Assembly (NCBI GenBank): GCA_003139735.1
Contig: PLGA01000372.1
Span: forward strand, 1-6,336
Reading direction: 5' to 3'
Source: Bryobacterales bacterium
Lineage (GTDB): Bacteria > Acidobacteriota > Terriglobia > Bryobacterales > Bryobacteraceae
Length of the DNA stretch: 6,336 nucleotides
Positions within the stretch are counted from its first letter, which is position 1. Every line of letters starts with the position of its first letter. The notes under the pieces are model-generated. The model had not been told where the DNA came from and did no database searches. It saw only the letters and a program-made list of their open reading frames with translations. Below are positions 1 to 5,461 of this stretch, piece after piece. A program made the position numbers and the translations under genes.

Positions 1-1364
1 CGCGGGTCGAAGAACATGCCCTGGAATAGCTGCGTGGCCGTGTCGAGCGTCGGCGGGTCGCCCGGACGCAGCTTGCGGTAAATTTCGATCAGCGCCTCGT
101 TCTGCGCTTTCACCGGGTCCTTTTTGATGGTCGCGGAAATCACGGTCCCCACATCGTCGCGCTCCGGGAAGAAGACTTCGAATTCTTCGATGCCCGATTC
201 GATAATCCGGGAGAGCGGCGCGGCCGTCAGCTCGCTGTTGGCGTCGATCAGCACTTCGCCGGTCGACATGTCCACCACATCGGCCACTACAAAGGCGCCT
301 TCCAGATCCACCACGTCGATTTCCACCTGCTGGATCTTCGCCTTCAGGATTTCCTTGTAGAGCGACTCCGTGATCTTCTTGCCCTGCGCGACAATCGCTT
401 CCCCGCCCTTGCCTGCGATGGCGCGCGAGAGCTTCAATCCGCGTAGACCCTCATCCACGTTCCACTTCAGCTTCTTATCCTGAATGGCGATCTTGCTGAC
501 GCGGTAGAACGCCCGCAAAATCTGTTCGTCGGTCTTCAACCCGAGCGCCCTCAGGAACACCGAGCCGAAGAATTTCCGCTTGCGGTCGATGCGTACGTAA
601 AGGATGTTCTTGGTGTCGTACTCGAACTCCACCCAGCTTCCCCGGTACGGAATGATCTTCCCCAGGTAGTAGCCCTGCGCCTGCACCCGCTCGAAAAACA
701 CCCCCGGCGACCGGTGCAATTGCGATACGATCACCCGCTCCGTCCCGTTGATGATGAACGTTCCGTTGTCCGTCATCAGCGGGATTTCGCCGAAGAAGAC
801 TTCCTGTTCCTTGATGTCGCGAACGCTCTTCTTTCCGGTCTCCGGGTCCTTCGAATACACCGTCAGCCGGATGGTGACCTTCAGCGGCGCCGCGTACGTC
901 ATGCCGCGCTCCTGGCACTCCAGCATGTCGTACTTCAGTTGCAGCCCCACCGGATCGCCGCACTTGTTGCAGAACGTCACCACGTTCTTGTTGAAAGCCC
1001 CGCAATGATGGCACAGGATGTCGCCCGCGTGGAATGGATCCGTGCGGATCGTGGCGCCGCAATTCCGGCACGTCGACCGCAGGTGGTGCAGCCCTTTCAG
1101 GTTGCCGCACTTGCACTCCCAGTTGCCGATGGAATAGTCCACGAATTCCAAATCGCTCACGCCGCGGAAGTCCGTAATCGGAAACACCGAGTTGAACACC
1201 GTCTGCAAACCGATGTCCTGCCGCTCATTGGGCAGAAGATCCATCTGCAAAAAACGCTCATACGACGTCTTCTGAACTTCGATCAGGTTCGGAATCGGTA
1301 TGGAGGTCTTGATCTTGGAGAAATCCACTCGTTCGGGGGCGGCGCCGTTACGTTGATTATCCAT
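1..1364 (-). CDS. rpoB: RNA polymerase beta subunit, N-terminal 454 codons (cut by left window edge)
   Basis: This is the beta subunit of the core RNA polymerase (beta, beta', two alpha, omega), which forms one side of the active-site cleft. The frame is open from the ATG at 1364 to the window edge with no stop. AGGAG lies 10 nt before the ATG, which supports this start. Recognisable beta blocks are the N-terminal [17 protein letters not shown] (residues 15-31), [10 protein letters not shown] (57-66), [20 protein letters not shown] (193-212), [11 protein letters not shown] (214-224), [14 protein letters not shown] (237-250) and [13 protein letters not shown] (427-439). The rifampicin region and the catalytic C-terminal half lie outside the window. 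The oddity is an extra segment at residues about 82-142 with eight cysteines, listed separately. rplL is 427 nt upstream, across a terminator-like hairpin and a promoter. rpoC is expected next but cannot be seen. Confidence 0.98.
   Translation of the reverse strand, partial: MDNQRNGAAPERVDFSKIKTSIPIPNLIEVQKTSYERFLQMDLLPNERQDIGLQTVFNSVFPITDFRGVSDLEFVDYSIGNWECKCGNLKGLHHLRSTCRNCGATIRTDPFHAGDILCHHCGAFNKNVVTFCNKCGDPVGLQLKYDMLECQERGMTYAAPLKVTIRLTVYSKDPETGKKSVRDIKEQEVFFGEIPLMTDNGTFIINGTERVIVSQLHRSPGVFFERVQAQGYYLGKIIPYRGSWVEFEYDTKNILYVRIDRKRKFFGSVFLRALGLKTDEQILRAFYRVSKIAIQDKKLKWNVDEGLRGLKLSRAIAGKGGEAIVAQGKKITESLYKEILKAKIQQVEIDVVDLEGAFVVADVVDMSTGEVLIDANSELTAAPLSRIIESGIEEFEVFFPERDDVGTVISATIKKDPVKAQNEALIEIYRKLRPGDPPTLDTATQLFQGMFFDP
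939..1121 (-). other. Cysteine-rich (zinc-ribbon-like) insert inside RpoB
   Basis: This segment covers RpoB residues about 82-142. The flanks align with the ordinary beta subunit: [10 protein letters not shown] before it, and [18 protein letters not shown] after it. In E. coli beta, as I recall it, the matching Gly and Cys are separated by 8 residues; here they are separated by 69, giving about 61 extra residues. Inside are four cysteine pairs: CKC (84, 86), CRNC (99, 102), CHHC (118, 121) and CNKC (132, 135). Several are followed by Gly, as in zinc knuckles. The pairs could form two four-cysteine zinc sites. The reading frame is clean on both sides, so this is a domain and not a frameshift. 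My memory is that acidobacterial RpoB carries such a segment; its function is not known to me. Confidence 0.85.
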
Positions 1365-1690
1365 GTCTTAAAAGCTCCTGACGGCCGAACAGCCACGGCA
1401 AAGAAACGCGCTAAGAGTACAAAACCGGCGCGGCGGGAGGCGATGCATCCCGAAGCGTCAGCGAAAAGTTGGGCGGGTGCGGGAATCGTACTGGGTTCGG
1501 AGCATTGCCGGCGGTAAAAACGATGGGTTTCGTGGAAGCGGAGAGGTGCGCGCCCCGGCAAATCATTGCACCAATGCGAACGCGCAGAGATCCCCTCTCT
1601 GCAGTTCCGGTCCCACTGCAATTGAAATACCAAGACTTACGAATCACAGTCACCAATTGGGTTCGAATCCGGCCGAATCGAGCGCCCAAC
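1365..1690 (-). promoter_or_regulatory. Long rpoB leader with two adjacent hairpins; no gene seen
   Basis: About 325 nt lie between the predicted start of the rpoB promoter transcript and the rpoB ATG. I find no convincing gene here: the open frames have no recognisable product and no ribosome site. Two hairpins stand side by side. The first (1607 to 1578) has a perfect 7-bp stem, GCAGAGA/TCTCTGC, with a GGGGA loop and a flanking GAAC/GTTC pair. The second (1576 to 1564) is CATTG-GTG-CAATG. Their position resembles the processed spacer between rplL and rpoB in enterobacteria, where RNase III cuts a hairpin, but there is no sequence evidence for that here. The rpoB ribosome site AGGAG closes the leader. 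Confidence 0.5.
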
Positions 1691-1711
1691 GAATTATACT
1701 AGCAGGATTCG
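1640..1711. repeat. Four GATTCG/CGAATC hexamers around the rpoB promoter
   Basis: On the minus strand GATTCG occurs at 1679-1674, 1669-1664 and 1645-1640, just downstream of the predicted transcription start. The reverse form CGAATC lies at 1711-1706, inside the promoter spacer. The first two copies are 10 bp apart, one helical turn. Four copies of one hexamer within 72 bp is more than expected by chance, so an operator is possible. No known binding protein is recognised. Confidence 0.3.
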
Positions 1712-1725
1712 ACCGCCCACGTCAA
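1693..1725 (-). promoter_or_regulatory. Predicted sigma-70 type promoter for rpoB
   Basis: On the minus strand the -35 box is TTGACG (1725-1720), five of six consensus bases. The -10 region reads TGCTAGTATAAT. It can be read as TAGTAT (1701-1696) with an 18-bp spacer and an upstream TGC, an extended -10. It also contains a perfect TATAAT (1698-1693), but at a long 21-bp spacing. Transcription should begin near 1686-1689. It sits right after the rplL terminator-like hairpin, so rpoB can be transcribed independently of the ribosomal genes. Confidence 0.7.
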
Positions 1726-1733
1726 GCCGCAAG

Positions 1734-1789
1734 AAAAAACACCGCTCCCCCGCGGGGTCGGCCTTCGACCCGCCCCGCTGAGACGGAGC
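1734..1789 (-). terminator. Intrinsic terminator or attenuator after rplL
   Basis: It starts 2 nt after the rplL stop. The core stem is GCGGGG (1778-1773) with CCCCGC (1757-1752), plus three more inner G:C pairs. An outer stem, GCTCC (1789-1785) with GGAGC (1748-1744), can also form. Four bases later comes a run of six T (1739-1734), then CTT. An alternative inner stem is GGGTCG/CGACCC. Full or partial termination here would raise the ratio of L7/L12 to RNA polymerase, as the rplL-rpoB attenuator does in E. coli. Confidence 0.75.
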
Positions 1790-1791
1790 CG

Positions 1792-2169
1792 CTACTTCAC
1801 CTCGACGGTTGCGCCTACGTCGGTGAATTTCTTCTTCAGGGCCTCGGCCTCGTCCTTGCCAATGCCTTCCTTGACCGGCTTGGGAGCGCCATCCACCAGG
1901 TCCTTGGCTTCCTTCAGCCCCAGGCTGGTGACTTCGCGAACGGCCTTGATAACATTGATCTTATTGGGGCCGACCCCAGTCAGGATGACCGTGAACTCGG
2001 TCTTCTCTTCCACTACCGGAGCCGCCGCCGCTCCCGCGCTCGCCGCCGCCGCCGGGGCCGCCGCGGCCGCCGAAACGCCCAGCTTTTCCTCCAGCAGCTT
2101 CACTAGCTGAGAAGCCTCCAGCAGCGTCAAACCTTGAATTTGATCCGCAATTGCGTTGATGTCCGCCAT
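1792..2169 (-). CDS. rplL: 50S ribosomal protein L7/L12
   Basis: This is the multi-copy stalk protein of the large ribosomal subunit, which recruits and stimulates the translation GTPases (EF-Tu, EF-G, IF2, RF3). At 125 aa it has the normal family length. The N-terminal dimerisation and L10-binding helices are residues about 1-33 ([20 protein letters not shown]). The flexible hinge is about 34-54 and very alanine-rich, with few prolines. The C-terminal domain starts at EKTEFTVIL and holds the factor-binding stretch [20 protein letters not shown] and [12 protein letters not shown]. The ATG at 2169 is 2 nt after the rplJ stop, and its ribosome site (AGAGGAG) is encoded by the last codons of rplJ, so the two are translationally coupled. 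The stop is TAG. A GC hairpin with a T-run follows immediately. Confidence 0.99.
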   Translation of the reverse strand: MADINAIADQIQGLTLLEASQLVKLLEEKLGVSAAAAAPAAAASAGAAAAPVVEEKTEFTVILTGVGPNKINVIKAVREVTSLGLKEAKDLVDGAPKPVKEGIGKDEAEALKKKFTDVGATVEVK

Positions 2170-2171
2170 AT

Positions 2172-2708
2172 CTAAACTCCTCTATCCTCAAACTTGTTCT
2201 CTTTTACGCCCTGATCGATTGCCGCCGCCACATTGCGCCCCACGGCATTGATCGCCATCGCCAGCCGCTGCGCCGGCGCGTTGATCATGTAGAGCAGCTT
2301 CGCGAAGATCTCCTCTTTCGAGGGCATGTTGGCCAGCTCGTGGATCGCCTTGATGTCGATCACCCGGCCTTCCACAATGCCCGCCTTGAAGGTGAACGAC
2401 GGGTTGGCCTTCGCGTAGGTCGTCAGCGCCTTCGCCAGCGCCACCGGATCGCTCGCGGTGTAGGCCACCGAAGTCATCCCCTTCAGGTCTTTCAGAACCT
2501 GCCCGGCGGGCGTTCCTTCCGAAGCCAGCTCCGCCAGATTGTTCTTCACCACGCGGTACTGCCCGCCCACACCCCGAATCGCCTTGCGCAGCTCGAAGTC
2601 CTGACTGACCTTGAGCTTCTCGTAGCCGGTCACGAACAGGTTCTTCGACCGCTCCAGGTCCCCGCGCAGGGCGTCAATCTCTTTCTTCTTGTCTTCCTTC
2701 TTTTTCAT
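2172..2708 (-). CDS. rplJ: 50S ribosomal protein L10
   Basis: L10 anchors the L7/L12 dimers and binds the GTPase-associated region of 23S rRNA next to L11. The protein has 178 aa, slightly longer than the E. coli form. The N-terminal domain includes [20 protein letters not shown] (21-40) and the RNA-binding stretch YRVVKNNL. The segment [20 protein letters not shown] (about 144-163) begins the long C-terminal helix that docks L7/L12. That helix looks long enough for perhaps three dimers rather than two, which is inference from length only. The start region is very lysine-rich (KKKEDKKKE). The ATG at 2708 lies 18 nt after the rplA stop, with only a weak ribosome site (AGGTG). That gap is too short for the usual L10 autoregulatory leader. 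The stop is TAG, 2 nt before rplL. Confidence 0.98.
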   Translation of the reverse strand: MKKKEDKKKEIDALRGDLERSKNLFVTGYEKLKVSQDFELRKAIRGVGGQYRVVKNNLAELASEGTPAGQVLKDLKGMTSVAYTASDPVALAKALTTYAKANPSFTFKAGIVEGRVIDIKAIHELANMPSKEEIFAKLLYMINAPAQRLAMAINAVGRNVAAAIDQGVKENKFEDRGV

Positions 2709-2726
2709 GGAAACACCTGTTGGGGT

Positions 2727-3440
2727 CTAGACCGCCGCCGCTTTCACGCTGAAGGGCGTCGTGTCGATCGCCACGCCCGGCCCCATCGTCGAGCAGATCG
2801 TCGCGCTCCTGACGTACTTGCCCTTGGCCACGGCCGGCTTGGCCTTGATCACCGCGGTGATCAGGCTGCTGGCGTTTTCCACCAGTTTGACAGCGGTGAA
2901 GCTCACTTTGCCCACCGGCGCGTGAATGATCCCCGTCTTATCGACGCGAAACTCCACCTTGCCGGCTTTGATTTCCTTGAGCGCCTTGACCACGTCCATC
3001 GTCACGGTCCCGGTCTTCGGGTTCGGCATCAGCCCCCGTGGTCCCAGGATCTTTCCCAGCTTGCCCACCGACCGCATCATGTCCGGGGTGGCGATCACGG
3101 CGTCGAAATCGGTCCAGTTCTCCGACTGGATCTTGTTCACCATATCGTCGCCGCCCACCAGATCGGCGCCCGCTTCGGACGCTTCCCTCTGTTTATCGCC
3201 GCTGGCGATCACCAGCACTTTTTTGGATTTGCCCAGTCCGTTCGGCATGATCACGGTCCCGCGGACCATCTGGTCGGCGTGTTTCGGATCGACCCCGAGG
3301 CGCAAATGCACTTCCACGGTTTCGTCGAACTTGGCGTACTTGATCTTCTGGAGGAGCGGAACGGCCTCTTCAAGCTGATATTCCTTGGCCTCGACCTGCT
3401 TCCGCGCGGATTGATAATGTTTACCTGGTTGGCGTGCCAT
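2727..3440 (-). CDS. rplA: 50S ribosomal protein L1
   Basis: L1 binds 23S rRNA at the mobile L1 stalk beside the E site and helps release deacylated tRNA; in many bacteria it also represses its own mRNA. At 237 aa it has the family length. Diagnostic blocks are the N-terminal [19 protein letters not shown] (9-27), [20 protein letters not shown] (37-56), the signature [20 protein letters not shown] (about 126-145) and the C-terminal [11 protein letters not shown]. The ATG at 3440 has GAGGA 5 nt upstream. rplK, the usual upstream partner, is absent: the next upstream sequence is a promoter and then the hicBA remnant. rplJ follows after 18 nt. Confidence 0.99.
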   Translation of the reverse strand: MARQPGKHYQSARKQVEAKEYQLEEAVPLLQKIKYAKFDETVEVHLRLGVDPKHADQMVRGTVIMPNGLGKSKKVLVIASGDKQREASEAGADLVGGDDMVNKIQSENWTDFDAVIATPDMMRSVGKLGKILGPRGLMPNPKTGTVTMDVVKALKEIKAGKVEFRVDKTGIIHAPVGKVSFTAVKLVENASSLITAVIKAKPAVAKGKYVRSATICSTMGPGVAIDTTPFSVKAAAV

Positions 3441-3513
3441 GTTTCCTCATTGGTGCAAGCGGTCCGTCCCGGAACGGCAGACGAACCTCCCACTGAGAGC
3501 TTCTAAAAGGGAC
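3441..3513 (-). promoter_or_regulatory. rplA leader
   Basis: About 73 nt run from the predicted transcription start to the rplA ATG. A modest hairpin lies at 3482-3462: CCGT pairs with ACGG around TCCGGG, an outer GT/AC pair can add to it, and a 3-nt bulge separates the two. L1 often binds its own leader, so an autoregulatory site is plausible, but I do not recognise the L1 motif with confidence. The ribosome site GAGGA is at the 3' end. Confidence 0.35.
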
Positions 3514-3519
3514 AAGCAA

Positions 3520-3549
3520 AGTGTACCAAATCGCGAAACCCCGTGTCTA
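3520..3549 (-). promoter_or_regulatory. Predicted sigma-70 type promoter for rplA-rplJ-rplL
   Basis: On the minus strand the -35 is TAGACA (3549-3544), five of six consensus bases. The -10 is TACACT (3525-3520), and the spacer is 18 bp. Transcription should start near 3513. It is the best candidate promoter upstream of rplA and fits the absence of rplK upstream. Confidence 0.6.
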
Positions 3550-3678
3550 CTAGTGGTGTGCGTCCGAATTTGCGACGTGTATGATTGCGCCGGCGACTTG
3601 GTTTTGCAGAGCCGCGAACGTAAGAGAGTGGTTGCTCTGGTGTTTCAGGATACTCCGCATTCTGCGTGACGCACTACA
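3550..3678. other. Intergenic stretch between the hicA remnant and the rplA promoter
   Basis: These 129 bases hold no supportable gene on either strand. I see no hairpin with a T-run to terminate the hicB transcript, so read-through into rplA is possible. Confidence 0.5.
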
Positions 3679-3837
3679 CTACAGGCGCTCCCATTCCTCG
3701 CGCTCGATGCCACCCTGCTTCAAGATCCGTGAAAGCAGACCGGCGCCTATATCGCTTTCGTGGGGGTTCGGGATGCGCAATGAGGTCGTTCCCCGCACCA
3801 TCATATGGTGCTTCGCGCCAGCGTAAGGACCGTCAAC
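3679..3837 (-). pseudogene. hicA: HicA-type toxin remnant, N-terminus deleted
   Basis: HicA toxins are small double-stranded-RNA-binding-fold mRNA interferases neutralised by HicB. The last 52 residues of one are readable here up to the TAG at 3681-3679. The stretch DGPYAGAKHHMMVRG carries the conserved Gly-x-Lys-His element with the catalytic-type histidine, then LRIPNPHESDIG and LLSRILKQGGIEREEW. This ending is typical of the HicA subgroup that has GPY-x-GGKH. A complete member should have about 25 more N-terminal residues (start plus first helix). Instead, directly before VDGPY the sequence is the end of hicB (IQGIEL) in another frame. The only ATGs are the pair after KHH, which would exclude the histidine. 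I conclude that a deletion removed the hicB end and the hicA start. The product is probably not made or not active. Confidence 0.75.
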
Positions 3838-4052
3838 TCGATTCCCTGAATAGCTGGGATAGACATCTGCCGCGACAATCGGAAGAGGAGCCAGTCCTCC
3901 AGCACTTCCGCCAACTCCTTGCGGCAAACCTCCAGGGTAGGACCACTGCCCCATGCGCCGTCCAGACCTGGAATCGACCCGAAGTAGCCGCCTTCCTCGA
4001 GCGGTTCGTAATGGGCCAAATCCATCGCCGCCAGGATGTACCGGGTTAGCAT
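3801..4052 (-). CDS. hicB: HicB-family antitoxin, altered C-terminus
   Basis: HicB antitoxins bind and block HicA toxins. The product has 83 aa. Residues 1-70 match the small HicB subgroup with a partial RNase H-like fold and no DNA-binding tail: MLTRYILAAMDLAHYEPLEE, then GGYFGSIPGLDGAWGSGPTL (21-40), CRKELAEVLEDWLLFRL, and the usual ending IPAIQGIEL. From memory, members of this subgroup stop a few residues after that ending. Here the frame continues as TVLTLARSTI, which is the hicA sequence read out of frame, before a TGA at 3803-3801. The ATG at 4052 has GGGGA 6 nt upstream and an extended -10 promoter close by. With the toxin truncated, the antitoxin may be a leftover, or it may still neutralise a related HicA elsewhere. 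Confidence 0.85.
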   Translation of the reverse strand: MLTRYILAAMDLAHYEPLEEGGYFGSIPGLDGAWGSGPTLEVCRKELAEVLEDWLLFRLSRQMSIPAIQGIELTVLTLARSTI

Positions 4053-4070
4053 ATCTCGTCCCCGATCATG

Positions 4071-4084
4071 TAGTTGCTAGTTGC
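4071..4084 (-). repeat. Tandem GCAACTA pair in the hicB leader
   Basis: Two perfect copies of GCAACTA lie end to end between the -10 box and the hicB ribosome site, at the predicted transcription start. HicAB loci are often autoregulated, so this could be an operator. It is only 14 bp, and HicB here has no visible DNA-binding domain. Confidence 0.25.
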
Positions 4085-4088
4085 TTAG

Positions 4089-4097
4089 AGTATATCA
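4089..4097 (-). promoter_or_regulatory. Predicted extended -10 promoter of hicB
   Basis: On the minus strand the sequence TGATATACT gives a TG-n motif directly before TATACT (4094-4089), five of six consensus bases. No good -35 is present 17 bp upstream, as is common for extended -10 promoters. The start would be near 4082, giving a leader of about 30 nt. Confidence 0.5.
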
Positions 4098-4174
4098 GCG
4101 ATTGCCCGTTTTCTTCCTCGAAGGCCTCCCAGCGTTGCGGTCGGCCATCATCCATAGCTCCAGCGCCGGACCGC

Positions 4175-5461
4175 CTATCCCAGTTTCGCCGGCGTCAGCC
4201 TCGGCGACAACAATTGCACCACCGCCAGCGCCGTCAAATAGGCGCAGCCCCCCATGATGAACATCGGCACGTAGCTGTGCGCGAGTTGCACGATGTACCC
4301 CGTGCCGATCTGCATCAGCGTGCTGCCGACCATGCCGATCGTGCTGCCGATTCCCACCACGCTCCCCACCGCCGATCGCGGGAACATATCCGACACCATC
4401 GTAAACACGTTGGCCGACCATCCCTGGTGCGCCGCCGTCGCCATGCCCACCAGCCCCACCACCGCCCATAGGTTCTTCGAGTACGGCGCATAGATCACGG
4501 GCACAACGCACAACGCGCACACCAGCATGGCCGTCTTGCGAGCCGCGTTCACCGTCCATCCGCGCTTGAGCAGGCTGCTCGAAAGCCATCCGCCCCCGAT
4601 GCTGCCCACCGTGCAAATGTTGTAGACCACCAGCGTCGGAAGCACAATCTGCTTCAGCGACAGAGAGAACGTCTCCTGCAGGTACTTGGGGAACCAGAAA
4701 AGGAAGAACCACCAGATCGGCTCGGTGATAAACTTGGCCATCCCAAACGCCCAGGTTTCGCGATGTGGAAACAGGCGCGCCCAGGCGACGGTTTGCTCGC
4801 GCTCCGGCGGATCGCTCTGAATGTAGGCCAGCTCCCGCGCGGATACCTTGCGGCTCTCCGTCGGCTTGGCGTACAACGCGAGCCAGAACACGATCCAAAG
4901 AAAGCCCAGCGCCCCCGTGGCGATGAAGGCCGACCGCCACCCGAACGTGGCGGCCATCCACGGCACCGCCAGCGGCGCGACCACCGCTCCAATATTCGCT
5001 CCCGAATTGAAGATGCCCGTCGCCAGCGCCCGCTCCTTCCTGGGAAACCATTCGGCCACGGTCTTGATGCACGCCGGAAAATTGCCGGCTTCACCCAGGC
5101 CCAGCGCCGCGCGCGCCATCCCGAACGTCAAGGCTGAAACCGCCGCGGCGTGCGAGATCGCCGCCATGCTCCACAGGCCCACCGCGATGGCAAATCCTTT
5201 GCGTGTGCCCAGCCGGTCGATCAAGCGCCCCGCGAACAGCAGGCCGAGTCCATACGCCGCCTGGAACGCCCCGGTAATGTATCCATATTGCACGCTGTTC
5301 CAGCCGACGCTGGTCTCGAGCGTCTTCGCCAGGATGCTCAAAACCTGCCGGTCCAGGTAGTTGGTGGTGGTGGCGAAGAACAACAGCGCGCACACCGTCC
5401 AGCGGACTCGCGTCATGCCCGGCTGCAGGGCGGGGCTGGCCGGCGCGGCGCTCGATATCAC
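4175..5461 (-). CDS. MFS transporter, anion:cation symporter (ExuT/hexuronate-like) family
   Basis: This is an inner-membrane secondary transporter of the major facilitator superfamily, likely bringing in an organic anion such as a hexuronate with a cation. It has 428 aa from a GTG start at 5461, which overlaps the stop of the upstream isomerase gene by 4 bases (GTGA) and has GGGGA 8 nt upstream. An in-frame ATG at 5416 is an alternative but lacks a ribosome site. In GTG numbering, the first helix begins near residue 21 and ends in NYLDRQ (34-39). Loop 2-3 has the MFS motif GRLIDRLGTRKG (78-89). LGLGEAGNFPA (about 120-130), followed by EWFPRKERALATGIFNSGAN, is characteristic of the ACS family. 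Later hydrophobic segments fit 12 helices. Coupling to a uronate isomerase suggests a hexuronate substrate, but related carriers move other sugar acids or phthalate. Confidence 0.88.
   Translation of the reverse strand: MISSAAPASPALQPGMTRVRWTVCALLFFATTTNYLDRQVLSILAKTLETSVGWNSVQYGYITGAFQAAYGLGLLFAGRLIDRLGTRKGFAIAVGLWSMAAISHAAAVSALTFGMARAALGLGEAGNFPACIKTVAEWFPRKERALATGIFNSGANIGAVVAPLAVPWMAATFGWRSAFIATGALGFLWIVFWLALYAKPTESRKVSARELAYIQSDPPEREQTVAWARLFPHRETWAFGMAKFITEPIWWFFLFWFPKYLQETFSLSLKQIVLPTLVVYNICTVGSIGGGWLSSSLLKRGWTVNAARKTAMLVCALCVVPVIYAPYSKNLWAVVGLVGMATAAHQGWSANVFTMVSDMFPRSAVGSVVGIGSTIGMVGSTLMQIGTGYIVQLAHSYVPMFIMGGCAYLTALAVVQLLSPRLTPAKLG

Noticed and set aside
1411..1689. Minus-strand open frames of 92 and 116 codons in the rpoB leader
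   Set aside because: They have no ribosome site, no known motif and unordered composition; one of them runs out of frame into rpoB.
1655..1692. GGGTTCGAATCC on the plus strand, like the T-arm of a tRNA
   Set aside because: The third stem pair is G-G, no acceptor stem or anticodon arm can be built upstream, and the match is explained by the local GATTCG repeats.
2340..3506. Long plus-strand open frame antisense to rplJ and rplA
   Set aside because: It is rich in Arg, His and Asp in the way a GC-rich shadow frame is, has no recognisable domain, and lies wholly across two certain genes and their leader.
3838..3954. In-frame upstream extension of HicA beginning at an ATG at 3954
   Set aside because: This stretch is the hicB sequence in another frame. 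It is Gly/Pro-rich and unlike the first helix of HicA.
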